The notes beneath the pieces are model-generated. The model searched no databases. It was given only the letters and a program-made list of their open reading frames with translations, and was not told the DNA's origin. The position numbers and the translations under genes are program-made. This document shows positions 17,813 through 27,310 of a DNA stretch of 64,000 nucleotides, one piece after another (position 1 is the stretch's first letter; every line of letters begins with the position of its first letter). Source of the DNA: Dyadobacter sp. (GTDB lineage Bacteria; Bacteroidota; Bacteroidia; Cytophagales; Spirosomataceae); the NCBI RefSeq assembly GCF_017744695.1, contig NZ_JAGIAS010000003.1:186001-250000 (forward strand). The letters run 5' to 3'.

Positions 17813-19088
17813 CCGCGGGGGCAGTAGCACGTTTGACCTGATACGTATAAACCGAATATGGAAAAATCGCTGCGGCCACCCATTTGGAAACGAGGCTTGC
17901 GACCACAATCGGGATGAAGAGAATGTAGTTATCCGCCAACGCGCATACGAGAAAAATCGAGGTAAATGGCGCGTGGATACTTCCGCTGAGCACCGCTGCC
18001 ATGCCTATCAGCACGAAATTGACGGGAATCAGGCCGAGGCCGAAGAAGTGGTTTAATACCACACAGACAATCAACCCCAGGAATGCGCCGATAAAGAGGC
18101 TCGGTGCAAAAACACCCCCATCGCCACCTGCGCCAAGTGTTACCGACGTTGCGACCGGCTTCAATAACAATACGGCCAGCAAAGGCAATACCACGGCTAA
18201 TGTAGGTGCGTCGGCATGCCGGAAAACGTGCTTAATGCCTTCATACCCTTCTCCGTACAGATTGGGCACGAAGAAAATCATTGTGGAAATCAGCAGCGAG
18301 CCGCCAATAATACGGATGTAGTCGTTTTGCAGCGAACCAAAGAATTTTTTAAAAAACAGTACGCATTTGGTAAGATAAACCGAATTGAGCCCGGCCAGTA
18401 CGCCCAGCAAAGCCATGTAAGGCAATGCTTCCGTGCGCCAGTTGGTCACGCTGAAATGGAATACCTGTTTATAAAAGAAGAACCGGGTAATCAGGTAAGA
18501 TGAGAGAACCGCGGTAATCACGGCTGCTGTATGCAGTTTGCTTTTTCTTCTTGTAAATACTTCAAATGCAAATAGAAAACCTGCCACCGGCGCATTAAAA
18601 AGGGCCGTCACGCCCGCGGCCAGGCCCGCGCACACAAGGTCCGTGCGGTACTTGCGCAGGTAGCTCACTTTTCGGCTCGACAATGCGCCGATGGCCGCGG
18701 TCGACACGACGGTGGACACCTCTATCCCCGTAGAACCTCCGAAAATTACCGTTAACAGGCCATTGAAATAGTGCGAAGGAATCTTGTAAGCCGGCAAGGT
18801 ATGGGCATTTTTATTAATCGTGTCCAGCACCTCCTTGATGCCCTTATTCGCTTTATTATGGAAGAGAAAATAGCGTAGTAAATGGATGGTCGTGAGGCCA
18901 ATCAAGGGAATAATGAATATCAGGTAACGATTATGCCGCAGGTTTTCCAGGAATGCTTCCTCGTAATGCTCTGTGATAACTTTGAGCGTATCGGCCACTA
19001 ATGCTGAAAAAACGCCGGTTGCCGCAGCCGCGAGTATTACCGCTACTACCCTTTGGGATTTTTTTACTTTATATGAACTCAATTCCAT
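17787..19088 (-). CDS. CLC-family chloride channel or antiporter
   Basis: This 433-residue CLC protein has about ten membrane segments. The conserved signature GGSTGIEVSTV replaces the usual GREGP, but the gating glutamate position is retained. The second signature is LGAGGDGGVFAPSLFIG, close to the family GxxxGGxFAP. Members move chloride (and protons) across the inner membrane. ATG at 19088 gives the natural N-terminus; the longer frame needs a TTG. An exact TAACTTTG element on the minus strand lies at 19127-19134 just upstream. The 3' end overlaps the nucleosidase gene convergently. Confidence 0.88.
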   Translation of the reverse strand: MELSSYKVKKSQRVVAVILAAAATGVFSALVADTLKVITEHYEEAFLENLRHNRYLIFIIPLIGLTTIHLLRYFLFHNKANKGIKEVLDTINKNAHTLPAYKIPSHYFNGLLTVIFGGSTGIEVSTVVSTAAIGALSSRKVSYLRKYRTDLVCAGLAAGVTALFNAPVAGFLFAFEVFTRRKSKLHTAAVITAVLSSYLITRFFFYKQVFHFSVTNWRTEALPYMALLGVLAGLNSVYLTKCVLFFKKFFGSLQNDYIRIIGGSLLISTMIFFVPNLYGEGYEGIKHVFRHADAPTLAVVLPLLAVLLLKPVATSVTLGAGGDGGVFAPSLFIGAFLGLIVCVVLNHFFGLGLIPVNFVLIGMAAVLSGSIHAPFTSIFLVCALADNYILFIPIVVASLVSKWVAAAIFPYSVYTYQVKRATAPAATFPQSRP

Positions 19089-19126
19089 TGTATTACATTG
19101 ATTCGGAGCACCTTCAACGCCACCTG

Positions 19127-19134
19127 CAAAGTTA
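19127..19134 (-). promoter_or_regulatory. Possible -7 element of the CLC gene
   Basis: The minus strand reads TAACTTTG, an exact TAnnTTTG match, 38 bp before the ATG. No clear -33 element was found. Confidence 0.35.
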
Positions 19135-19197
19135 ACGCGGATCAAAAGTTTTTTGTCCCTTTTGATAGCAGGTTTTCTCGCACCGCTTCGGTGTGAG

Positions 19198-19917
19198 CTA
19201 TCGGTTCTTATCCATTAACCTGCGGTTCACCACCTGCTCGATGACCTGCTCGCGGTAGTTACGGCTGATCGGAATGCGGTGGGTTTGAATAAAGATCTCA
19301 TTCCCGTCGATCCCTTCAATTTTACCAATCGAGACAATGTAAGACTTGTGAATGCGGATGAAATGCCGGCTATCAAGGTTTTGTTCGAGGTGTTTGAGAT
19401 TGAGCAGCGTAATGTACTTGCCTTTGCTTGTGTGAATCGTGACGTAGTTCTGCAGACCTTCGATATACAGAATATCGTCGAAGAAAATCTTCTCGTATTT
19501 GCTGCCGCATTTGATGAAAAAATAATCCTCACCGGTCTTCGAAGCTGAGGATTGGGTTAGCAGCTTGTGATAATCCCTGGCTTTGCCTGCCGACTTGAAA
19601 AATCGCTCGAAAGTGATCGGTTTCAGCAGATAATCCATCACATTGAGCTGAAAACCTTCGAGCGCATAACTTGGATAGGCGGTGGTAATAATGGCCATGG
19701 GCGGGTTCTGCACGCTTTTGAGGAAGTCGATACCGCTCATTTTAGGCATTTGAATATCCAGAAAAATCAGATCGACCGGCTCCCGGTCCATCAGGCTCAG
19801 AAGCTCGACCGGGTTTTCACAAACACCCGTCAGTTTCAGAAAATCCACTTCCTTCACATAATCCGCCAGTCCTTCCCGCGCCAGCGGCTCATCGTCGATT
19901 ATCACGCAGTTAATCAT
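19198..19917 (-). CDS. LytTR response regulator
   Basis: This 239-residue DNA-binding regulator has a receiver domain (about 1-120) with phosphorylation site Asp54 in FLDIQMPKMSG and acidic pair DDE at 8-10, a conserved Lys in LLKPITFERF, and a LytTR domain (about 140-235) with FIRIHKSYIV and IPISRNYRE. The stop codon of the kinase gene and its own ATG are directly adjacent (no gap), so the two are translationally coupled. It is expected to bind promoter repeats after phosphorylation by the partner kinase. Confidence 0.92.
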   Translation of the reverse strand: MINCVIIDDEPLAREGLADYVKEVDFLKLTGVCENPVELLSLMDREPVDLIFLDIQMPKMSGIDFLKSVQNPPMAIITTAYPSYALEGFQLNVMDYLLKPITFERFFKSAGKARDYHKLLTQSSASKTGEDYFFIKCGSKYEKIFFDDILYIEGLQNYVTIHTSKGKYITLLNLKHLEQNLDSRHFIRIHKSYIVSIGKIEGIDGNEIFIQTHRIPISRNYREQVIEQVVNRRLMDKNR

Positions 19918-21078
19918 CTATCCAACCTGATTTAAAGACATTTGAGACATTTCAGTCATTGCCAGCGTTTCAAGCTCCACCTCAAAACGAACGATAAACC
20001 GGTCCGTATCGCGCCAGGTATCCAGCCTGTATTTTCCTGGGTATATCAGGTCCAGCCGCCGCCGCACATTTTTCAAACCAATGCCGCCATAATTAACCAC
20101 TTCGTCATTTTCCTCTTCGGAAATGCTGTTGCTGAGGTTAAATACCAGCCTCGCAGCATCGAACTGCAATTCGCCTCGGATCCAGTTGGGTGCTTCCCGG
20201 TGCCTGGAAACGTGCTTGAATGCGTTCTCCATAAAAGTCATAAGGATAAACGGCGCAATGCCCGGCTGGCCATCAATCTGTTCCTGCACGTCGAAAACGA
20301 CTTCGAGGTTGTCGTTCTGGCGCAGCTTTTCCAACCCGATGAAATTCTCAAGATAGGCAATTTCCTTGCTCAACGGAATCTGGTGGTCGTTACATTCATA
20401 TAACTGGTGCCGCAGCAATTCCGAAAACTTTGCCAGCGACGCCGACGCCATGTCGGGGTTTTTATGGATCAGAAAAAAGATCGAGTTGATACTGTTAAAA
20501 AGGAAATGCGGGTTAAACTGGTATTTCAAAAAGTTCAGCTCTGTTTCCAGTTTCTCCTTTTCCAGCATTTGCTGCCTCCGCTGCGTTTGGAGCCAGTTTT
20601 TGGCTAGTTTGATACTCATCGCAAATGTCATCGCCGCCACCGTCGACGACAACGGGCCGCCAAGCATCATGTGAAAAAACGCATAGTTACCTGGTCCGAA
20701 GAACTCCTCCACCGTCTTCCCGGAAGCCCACGCCACAATGTAATAGCCGGGCACGATCAAGGCTGCGGTTGCAAGGATCGTCAGCAACAAGAATACCAGA
20801 AATAATACATACCTGCCCTTTTCCAGATAGCGAGGAACGAGGACGTACAGGTTGAAATAAACGGCCAGCGCCTGCCATACCACGTAAAACAGGAATTTGA
20901 TCACCGAGGCCGTAAACAGCGCTTCCACCACCTTGACGGGATTCCCCAACGCCACCACCCACCATATATAGTGGTAAACGATCCAGAAAGGAATATGATA
21001 GAGCTTATACCTGAAAAACCAATGCGCCCTCGCAGGCGAAGAAGCAAAATCCGGATCAGAATGAGGCTGGGCGATCAT
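19918..21078 (-). CDS. LytS/YehU-type sensor histidine kinase
   Basis: This is a 386-residue inner-membrane kinase with four hydrophobic segments in the first 170 residues and no periplasmic sensor domain. The His-kinase motif NPHFLFNSINS puts the phosphorylated His at about residue 191. The C-terminal ATPase has N-box-like FMENAFKHVSRH and G-box GGIGLKNVRRRLDLIYP. It forms an operon with the LytTR regulator immediately downstream. Confidence 0.92.
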   Translation of the reverse strand: MIAQPHSDPDFASSPARAHWFFRYKLYHIPFWIVYHYIWWVVALGNPVKVVEALFTASVIKFLFYVVWQALAVYFNLYVLVPRYLEKGRYVLFLVFLLLTILATAALIVPGYYIVAWASGKTVEEFFGPGNYAFFHMMLGGPLSSTVAAMTFAMSIKLAKNWLQTQRRQQMLEKEKLETELNFLKYQFNPHFLFNSINSIFFLIHKNPDMASASLAKFSELLRHQLYECNDHQIPLSKEIAYLENFIGLEKLRQNDNLEVVFDVQEQIDGQPGIAPFILMTFMENAFKHVSRHREAPNWIRGELQFDAARLVFNLSNSISEEENDEVVNYGGIGLKNVRRRLDLIYPGKYRLDTWRDTDRFIVRFEVELETLAMTEMSQMSLNQVG

Positions 21079-21187
21079 GCGGGCAACAGGCGATACAACC
21101 TACAATTTACGGGAATAAGCGCGAAATGAGAGCCAGATGTACCAAACACCGGAAATAATTGATGAACTGCCGGTACTATGATATGAC

Positions 21188-21223
21188 AAGACCTGGCGGA
21201 TTCGTCTCTTTCCGCCAGGTCTT
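21188..21223. terminator. Perfect 13-bp hairpin
   Basis: AAGACCTGGCGGA pairs with TCCGCCAGGTCTT. It lies 24 bp downstream (minus direction) of the small gene at 21247 and upstream of the kinase gene. The T tract is weak on both strands. Confidence 0.5.
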
Positions 21224-21246
21224 TACTGAATGTTTTACCTCTGAAT

Positions 21247-21483
21247 CTACGTCAATGTAACGCCACACGGGCATGCCGAGCTGGCTTTTGCATTGGTATT
21301 ATACTCCAATTTCAGCTTCTTGCCTTTCTCGTCCGCCTCTTCGAGCAGCTCGAAAGTACGGCGCTCGCCAAGCATCAGAAGCGACTGGAAAAGAACGCCG
21401 GCATATTTACTTTCTTCGCTACCCGGGCCCTTTTCCTTGGCGAGATCATTGTAGTGTCCGAAAAGATCTTTTCCTTTTCCCAT
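21247..21483 (-). CDS. Small hypothetical protein
   Basis: This 78-residue charged protein (MGKGKDLFGHYNDLAKEKGPG...) has no membrane segment or motif that I recognise apart from CPCG near the C-terminus. ATG at 21483 is preferred over an upstream TTG. It stands alone. Function unknown. Confidence 0.5.
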   Translation of the reverse strand: MGKGKDLFGHYNDLAKEKGPGSEESKYAGVLFQSLLMLGERRTFELLEEADEKGKKLKLEYNTNAKASSACPCGVTLT

Positions 21484-21642
21484 GATTATATATTTTGCTT
21501 TGAATTTCAGAACCTTAGTTTCAATGCACAAAAACACATTGAAATTTACCTTCGCCAATTTAGAAAAATAATCATAAAAAATCTCAAAAAATGTATGCCA
21601 AAGTGGGGCGGCTTGCGCCGCACTGACCGCCGACCATGGTCA

Positions 21643-22260
21643 CTAATCGCCCTTCCGCTCCGCTAACACCTTCCGCATATTTTGAAACGTCTCGATCGGT
21701 GCCCGGCAAGCGAACATATTGACAACATGGGCAGGTATGTGACCGCCCGGGTCAACCTGCAGCGTGTATTCGACCCGTACCCTGGCATCCGGCAATGGGT
21801 GCAGCGTCCAACGATTTATGGAAGTGCTGATGCGCACAATGCCTCCCCGCACCGGCATAACACCCGGTACTGCCGGTGCTTCAATGGTAACGACAGGCGT
21901 GTTTTCACCCCTTATCACTCTCAAATGCGTCACAAAATCCCGGTTATCCAACGGCCAGGGTAAACTTACCTCGGTGTGATAAAACAACTCGGTGTCGGAA
22001 ACTCTTTTGATGAGCCTGCACGATTTAGTGTGGCATACCCATCGCTCGGCGGCCCTGACGTCCAGCAGTAACCCTATTACCTCTTCTAGGCCCGCATCCA
22101 GCACACATTCCGCCTTCATCGCTTTGATCTTCGAATCGGGCACTGCTTTGGCGTACACTTTGATCCCGTCACGAGTAGCCACACGCCTCCATTCGGCTTG
22201 CGCTAACGAATGCGTAACACACAGTGAAAGAGCCATTAAAACGAGCAGCAAGTACCTCAT
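21643..22260 (-). CDS. START-like lipid-binding protein
   Basis: This 205-residue protein has a signal peptide (MRYLLLVLMALSLCVTHSLAQ) and a START/Bet-v1-like domain. The signs are the start WRRVATRDGIKVYAKAVP, RAAERWVCHTKSCRLI, YHTEVSLPWPLDNRDFV and PGGHIPAHVVN. Such domains form a hydrophobic cavity that carries lipids or other small molecules. It probably acts in the periplasm. It stands alone and its ligand is unknown. Confidence 0.8.
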   Translation of the reverse strand: MRYLLLVLMALSLCVTHSLAQAEWRRVATRDGIKVYAKAVPDSKIKAMKAECVLDAGLEEVIGLLLDVRAAERWVCHTKSCRLIKRVSDTELFYHTEVSLPWPLDNRDFVTHLRVIRGENTPVVTIEAPAVPGVMPVRGGIVRISTSINRWTLHPLPDARVRVEYTLQVDPGGHIPAHVVNMFACRAPIETFQNMRKVLAERKGD

Positions 22261-22463
22261 AGCAGTACAAAATTCTCATTTCAACAGCCATCACCGAAGC
22301 CCATTCCTTCCCTGATGCCGGAAAGCATGTTTCAACTGACAGAATGCATGTTTGAACTGATGAAAGTTTGTTTCTGCCGCTCGGTCATTGGATTACGGCA
22401 AATCGACTTTCAAGAAATATTATTGAAAATGGAATTCGGCGGTGTGCTGCAAATGCTGGCCGG

Positions 22464-22488
22464 AAAAGTTGGTAAATTACCAACTTTT
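22464..22488 (+). promoter_or_regulatory. Palindromic operator upstream of higBA
   Basis: AAAAGTTGGTAA (22464-22475) and TTACCAACTTTT (22477-22488) form a perfect 12-bp inverted repeat with a single central base. It lies 63 bp before the higB ATG, just upstream of a near-match to the -7 element (TATTTTG). This is where an autorepressing antitoxin such as HigA would be expected to bind. Confidence 0.65.
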
Positions 22489-22550
22489 GTTTTATTTTGT
22501 AACACAAATTACGCGGGGGGTGCAGCTTCGAATAAACACATAGCTGCATC

Positions 22551-22844
22551 ATGACAATTACGCGAAGATTGTTACTAAAACGCTTTGTCCGAAAGCACGC
22601 TGATGCAACCAGAAGCATGGCGGTTTGGAAACAAATAGTAAGGGATGCTGAATGGAAGCGAAACGCAGACATACTGTCTGATTTCCCGACAGCCAAATTA
22701 ATTAAAGGGAACAGGGCCAGATTCAAGATCAGCGGGAATAAATACCGTTTGATAGTTGAAGTTGATTACGAAGATTCGACAGTTGAAGTACGATTCGTTG
22801 GAACACATTCAGAGTATGATCATATTAACGCAGAAACAATCTGA
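22551..22844 (+). CDS. higB: HigB-type mRNA interferase toxin
   Basis: The 97-residue protein matches the HigB/RelE-like toxin family: basic helices ([25 protein letters not shown]), a strand pair around [20 protein letters not shown] and a final [14 protein letters not shown]. Such toxins cut mRNA on the ribosome. The antitoxin gene starts 3 bp downstream. The toxin-first order is typical for higBA. Confidence 0.85.
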   Translation: MTITRRLLLKRFVRKHADATRSMAVWKQIVRDAEWKRNADILSDFPTAKLIKGNRARFKISGNKYRLIVEVDYEDSTVEVRFVGTHSEYDHINAETI

Positions 22845-22847
22845 GCA

Positions 22848-23228
22848 ATGGAAAAGATACAATGGTATTTGATTGAAACCGAAGAAGAATACGAGAAAGC
22901 ACTGAGTCGCTACGATGAGGTAAAATATTCCGCAAAAGGCTCTGAGGAGCATAGAGAAAAAATGCTTCTTGTTCATCTAATCAGTCAGTATGAGTCTCTG
23001 CATGACTTTGATGTCGAAATCGATCCGGTTGAGGTCATCAAGATAAGAATGGAAGATTTCGGCTACAAGCCGGCCGACCTGGCCCAGGTATATGGTGATA
23101 AAGGGACTGTCAGTAAAGTTTTAAATTACAAACAGGCCCTCTCACTATCGATGATCCGGAAATTCAGCCAGTTGTTACGCATTCCCGCCGAATTGTTGAT
23201 CCGGGAATATTCATTGAAAGGTGTGTAA
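22848..23228 (+). CDS. higA: HigA-type antitoxin, HTH domain
   Basis: This 126-residue protein neutralises HigB and probably represses the operon. The N-terminal half is acidic (about 1-60). The C-terminal half is a helix-turn-helix (about 75-110: YKPADLAQVYGDKGTVSKVL). A perfect 25-bp palindrome upstream of higB is a plausible binding site. The gene is complete and follows higB with a 3-bp gap. Confidence 0.85.
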   Translation: MEKIQWYLIETEEEYEKALSRYDEVKYSAKGSEEHREKMLLVHLISQYESLHDFDVEIDPVEVIKIRMEDFGYKPADLAQVYGDKGTVSKVLNYKQALSLSMIRKFSQLLRIPAELLIREYSLKGV

Positions 23229-23236
23229 AAACGTCG

Positions 23237-24322
23237 CTAAAAATCGACCGAAGCCGACACCTTGTACATATTCTTCATAGCGCTACCCGGATCGGTTGGG
23301 ATCAGATAGGCGAAATCGAGCGAGTAGTGTTTCAGGAAGCGTACGCCGGCACCGGTCGTGAAGAACTTGCGGTTGCCTTTTTCCTTGTTTTCGGCATGGT
23401 AACCGCCCCGGAGCGCGAACCGGTTTCGGTACCAGTATTCCGCCCCCATCGAAACTACAATTTCCTGCATTTCTTCCTTAAAACCACCCGGCGCGTCCGA
23501 GAAGGATTGTAAAATGCCTTCCAGATAAGGTTTCTGGTTCACATTCCGGCCCGGCACAGGAGTGGGTACCAGCAGTTTCCCTGCTTCCGCGGTCACGTTC
23601 AGCTTGTGTTGCCCATTGGCCGTATACGATAAGCCTCCTCCCAGTCTCAACGTAGTCGGTAAAAAGTACTCATAACCTGCTCCGTAACTCATCTTCGGAC
23701 CTATATTCACAAGTGTGGCACCCGCCGTCCAAGTCATGTTTTCATGCCCGTCCACATCCGATGAGTGGCTCTTGTAATAAAACCCGATGTCACCTGCCAC
23801 AGCTCGGGCTGGTTTCAAGGTATTCCCCGATACAATAACATTTCCTCCTAGATTCGACGATACATATTTGAGCGTCACGCCCGCTGAGAAATGGCCTCCC
23901 AGTTGTTTGGCATACGATCCGCTGAGTGCGATATCTTCGCCGGAAGATAGTGTAGGCACCGAAATCATCACTGGTTCGTTGAAATATTGGACCGAAGCTC
24001 CCACCACCTGCCCCTTCCCCAGCTTCTTATAACCGGTCGCGTAACCCAACCAGACGTTGTTCATAATGTAAGGCATCCACGGCGAATAGGTCGCCGAGGC
24101 GCCAAAATTTCCGGGGGCGTCGGTGAGCTTGCCCACGTTCCAGAATGCCGAATTTGCATCGCCGCTGGTAGCTGTTCCCGCATGGCCCATCCCACCCGCC
24201 CGGGCATCCGGTGCCCTGACAAGAAACTCGCCGGCCGTCTCGGAAACGCGGTAAATTGTTTGGGTAAATCCATTCGTCATGGCGCACGACAAGCATGCAA
24301 GCGTGAGCAGAGTCGCTTTCAT
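23237..24322 (-). CDS. porV: T9SS outer-membrane protein PorV
   Basis: This 361-residue outer-membrane beta-barrel protein looks like PorV (LptO), which receives T9SS cargo at the outer membrane. A signal peptide (about 1-21) is followed by the conserved EFLVRAPDARAGGMGHAGTA segment, FADL-like strands and a C-terminal aromatic end (KVSASVDF). Family-specific DANSAFWNVGKL and SPWMPYI are visible. The window also encodes a T9SS cargo protein at 47-3298 and another at 58024, so T9SS is in use. It stands alone. Confidence 0.85.
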   Translation of the reverse strand: MKATLLTLACLSCAMTNGFTQTIYRVSETAGEFLVRAPDARAGGMGHAGTATSGDANSAFWNVGKLTDAPGNFGASATYSPWMPYIMNNVWLGYATGYKKLGKGQVVGASVQYFNEPVMISVPTLSSGEDIALSGSYAKQLGGHFSAGVTLKYVSSNLGGNVIVSGNTLKPARAVAGDIGFYYKSHSSDVDGHENMTWTAGATLVNIGPKMSYGAGYEYFLPTTLRLGGGLSYTANGQHKLNVTAEAGKLLVPTPVPGRNVNQKPYLEGILQSFSDAPGGFKEEMQEIVVSMGAEYWYRNRFALRGGYHAENKEKGNRKFFTTGAGVRFLKHYSLDFAYLIPTDPGSAMKNMYKVSASVDF

Positions 24323-24422
24323 AGGGGTTCAGATTTACGTTAAGAAAGTTTGTTAGCGGTTACAAAATCAAAACGCACTCTATTTTAGATTATTACCCGG
24401 TTCAGCAACATTATTCCGAGGC

Positions 24423-25394
24423 TCAATCCCAACGTTTCAGTCCCAGCAGCTTTTGCCCCAGTTCGCTCAATTCTGCCGTTTGATAGCGCGTTTGCTCCCA
24501 ATTCCTGGGATCGCCCGGAAAGGCATATCCTTGCGGCGCTTCCCGTTCCCGCCAGGATCGGATCCGCCATTGCCGCAATGCCTCGTCGTCTTCCTGAGCC
24601 GGCATCATCGCAATGTATTGGGCAAGGCGGACTTTGTCCTTGCTGCGGTTGGCCCGAATGCCGTGCGGCTGGGAGCTGTTGAATATCAGCAGATCGCCGG
24701 CATTCATTTTTACCTTCACAATTTCAAACCCGGTCACATCCGGCTGAAAATGGTTCCGATCCCCGGGCTGTGTCAGTTTCCATGTATCATAGGTCCTGAA
24801 GAGCTCCGGCACACATTGAAACCCGCCCATATTCTCATCGTCCTGATCGGCCAGGGCCAGCACGCCCTGCACATTCTGCGGTTTGGTTTCGGGGTCATAA
24901 TCCCAGTGAATGAAACCTTTGTACTCAAATCCGGGCCGGAGCGGCAGGTTTAGGTTAGCACGATCGATGGTTACCCAGAGTTTTTCGGTGCCCCAAATGT
25001 CGGTAAATGCCTCATGCACCTTCGGGAACTGGCGGTTATCCCACAGGTACTGATGGTTATATACCTCCACCATCCCCGTATTGGTGAGTTCTTTCATCTT
25101 CATCTCGGCCCGGGGAGGCGCGTACCAGGTTTCGGGATCATTCGGGTCCTTTTCCTCAAATTCCCAGAGAAAATCCGCCAGTCTTTTGACCTGCTCTTTC
25201 GGAACGGCATCCTTGATGACGATATAGCCATTGGTTATCCAGAAATCCCAATCTTCCTCTGTCAGCAAACGAAGCGGTTTACCATTGCTCCGGTCATTAA
25301 GCCTGACATTGCTCGACTTTGCAGTCGAAGGATTTCCCGGAATATCGGTGTGCGCATTGGCAGGTGCCATGGTAGCCATTGTTTTCGTTTCCAT
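24423..25394 (-). CDS. Phytanoyl-CoA dioxygenase family protein
   Basis: This 323-residue cytoplasmic enzyme belongs to the Fe(II)/2-oxoglutarate dioxygenases. The iron ligands are HWD (in FIHWDYDPE, about residue 160) and the distal His in SSQPHGIRANRS, with the following Arg for 2-oxoglutarate. The family includes hydroxylases and halogenase-like enzymes, so the substrate cannot be told. It is divergent from an AraC-type regulator 156 bp away, which may control it. Confidence 0.85.
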   Translation of the reverse strand: METKTMATMAPANAHTDIPGNPSTAKSSNVRLNDRSNGKPLRLLTEEDWDFWITNGYIVIKDAVPKEQVKRLADFLWEFEEKDPNDPETWYAPPRAEMKMKELTNTGMVEVYNHQYLWDNRQFPKVHEAFTDIWGTEKLWVTIDRANLNLPLRPGFEYKGFIHWDYDPETKPQNVQGVLALADQDDENMGGFQCVPELFRTYDTWKLTQPGDRNHFQPDVTGFEIVKVKMNAGDLLIFNSSQPHGIRANRSKDKVRLAQYIAMMPAQEDDEALRQWRIRSWREREAPQGYAFPGDPRNWEQTRYQTAELSELGQKLLGLKRWD

Positions 25395-25550
25395 ATCAAT
25401 AATATTTTTTCATGATTGAATAAAACAAAACTAATGCACCATCAATACTCTGACTACCGCTGCAATTACCTATTTTTGCTCTGCATTGATAAAATATAGC
25501 CTACCAAAGGCGAACCCGGGCAAATCAGGAACAACTATACCCTAGTCCAG

Positions 25551-26393
25551 ATGAAAATCATCCGCGAAGCTATTCAGCCCGATCAGGGAAGTTCATTCAA
25601 GATCCTGCTTACACCCGGTCTGAACGACACCTTTCTCTGGCACCTGCACCCCGAATATGAAATTGTGTACGTAGAAGGTTCGGGTGGGACGCGTCACGTG
25701 GGGGCGCATACATCGGTGTACGAGGGGAGCGACCTCGTTTTTATCGGCCCGAATATTCCCCACCTCAATTTCGACTACGGCGTGCGTACCCGGTGCGAGC
25801 AGGTTATCATCCAAATGCGGGAAGATTTCCTGGGAAAAGACTTCCTGCTCGCGCCCGAGCTGCAAAGCATCCGGCAGCTGTTCGAACAGTCGCATCACGG
25901 TCTGTCATTCTCCGGTGACACCAAGCGTGTGGTGGGACAAAAACTGAAACAAATACCCGCGTTACCTCCTTTCGAACAGTTACTGGCTCTTCTAAGCATT
26001 CTGAAAATCATGGCAGAGTCGGCCGAAGCCATCGTATTGAATCCCAAACCCGTCGGCAGCAAATCTTTCCATAAGGAGCAAATGCGTATGCAACAGGTAT
26101 ATGCTTATGTGGAAGCCCGCTTCGACCGCACACCCGATGTGAATGAAGTTGCGGCGGCCGTCAACCTGACAACGCCTGCATTCTGCCGGTTTTTCAAAGC
26201 CAATGCACGCATGACGTTCACCGATTTCGTGAACCAATACCGGGTCAATCAGGCCAAGAACCTCTTACTGCAGGACCGCTCAGTTTCAGAAACATGCTTC
26301 GCTGTCGGGTTCGAAAGCCTCTCCTACTTCAATAAACTTTTCAGGAAAACTGTCGGCGAAAATCCGTCAGAATTCAAGAAACGGCATTTGTAA
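25551..26393 (+). CDS. AraC-family transcriptional regulator
   Basis: This 280-residue regulator has an N-terminal cupin domain (HLHPEYEIVYVEGSGG ... HVG) for a small ligand, and a C-terminal pair of HTH motifs (about 180-280: VNEVAAAVNLTTPAFCRFFK, ETCFAVGFESLSYFNKLFRK). It is divergent from the dioxygenase gene, so it is likely to be its activator in response to a metabolite. Confidence 0.92.
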   Translation: MKIIREAIQPDQGSSFKILLTPGLNDTFLWHLHPEYEIVYVEGSGGTRHVGAHTSVYEGSDLVFIGPNIPHLNFDYGVRTRCEQVIIQMREDFLGKDFLLAPELQSIRQLFEQSHHGLSFSGDTKRVVGQKLKQIPALPPFEQLLALLSILKIMAESAEAIVLNPKPVGSKSFHKEQMRMQQVYAYVEARFDRTPDVNEVAAAVNLTTPAFCRFFKANARMTFTDFVNQYRVNQAKNLLLQDRSVSETCFAVGFESLSYFNKLFRKTVGENPSEFKKRHL

Positions 26394-26460
26394 TAAAAAT
26401 GTTGATATTTTTAAAATCAATAGTTTGGTATTTAAAATATCTTTATTATTTTTACCAATG

Positions 26461-26481
26461 AAATTTTTAGTACAAAAATTT
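26461..26481. repeat. Short AT inverted repeat
   Basis: AAATTTTT and AAAAATTT are separated by 5 bp, 17 bp before the ATG of the 2H phosphoesterase gene in a very AT-rich stretch. A regulatory role is possible but the sequence is low in complexity. Confidence 0.3.
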
Positions 26482-26498
26482 TATTACACTTCATCAAC

Positions 26499-27146
26499 AT
26501 GAAATCTATTCACTTCAACAACAACGATTTGAGTACGATCAGGAACATCCGGGAGCATCTCTATGAGTATCTCCTGGTTTTTTCCTGTGATCCGGTAACA
26601 GAAGCCGCGATCGGGAGCGTCAAACAGTATTTTCAAAAAGCCTATGGCTGCGAGCAGGCGGCTAATCTCCGCCCTCACCTGACGCTTTTCAACTGCATTA
26701 TCCACGAATACAAACTCGAACGGGTTGTTCAGGGATTTGAAAAGGTAGCGCGGCACATGGCGCCATTCCGCATCGAACTGGATGGTTTTAATAAATACGA
26801 AGGCGGCACCTTTTATGTAGATCTGGAAGAGGACTCATCACAGCGTATCAACGGGCTGGTCAAAACACTTAAAAGCGAAACGTTGGACCACCTTTCCAAA
26901 TGGGCTTCCGGCGAATTCAGGTTCTGTACGGATCCCCACGTCACAGTCGCCCGTAGAATGACCCCGATGCAGGTAAACAGCGCCGCGAGAGAATGGATGA
27001 ACAAGAAGTTCCGTTCGTCATTCCGTGTTACCGAAATGATCCTGCTCAAACGATCCCTCATCAGCGGCTCCAAATGCCGGGAAATCGCACGGATGCCGTT
27101 ACTGGGTTTGCCGGATCAGGCATTTGTACAGGCAACCTTGTTTTGA
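26499..27146 (+). CDS. 2H phosphoesterase / 2'-5' RNA ligase family protein
   Basis: This 215-residue protein has the two HxT/S motifs of the 2H phosphoesterase superfamily: HLTL (about residue 67) and HVTV (about residue 147). Members open or close 2',5' or cyclic phosphate bonds in RNA or nucleotides. No partner gene is nearby. The upstream 105 bp are strikingly AT-rich. Confidence 0.8.
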   Translation: MKSIHFNNNDLSTIRNIREHLYEYLLVFSCDPVTEAAIGSVKQYFQKAYGCEQAANLRPHLTLFNCIIHEYKLERVVQGFEKVARHMAPFRIELDGFNKYEGGTFYVDLEEDSSQRINGLVKTLKSETLDHLSKWASGEFRFCTDPHVTVARRMTPMQVNSAAREWMNKKFRSSFRVTEMILLKRSLISGSKCREIARMPLLGLPDQAFVQATLF

Positions 27147-27310
27147 TTGGGTTGAGACGTATAGGGATATCCGACTAACAAAATGATGAGGGGCTACTTT
27201 TAAGGTCTGTCTGACGTGGTTATTTCGTATCTTCGGGTATCGGGCTGCGGCATTTCGAAGGAAATGCGATTCGCGATGGACCGATAGCTTGAAATTCCTA
27301 ACCACGTTTT

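Noticed and set aside
22315..22554. Plus-strand frame of 79 residues before higB
   Set aside because: It covers the operator and promoter of higBA and has odd composition. Two similar 15-mers inside it (22325 and 22346) were too short to call a repeat family.
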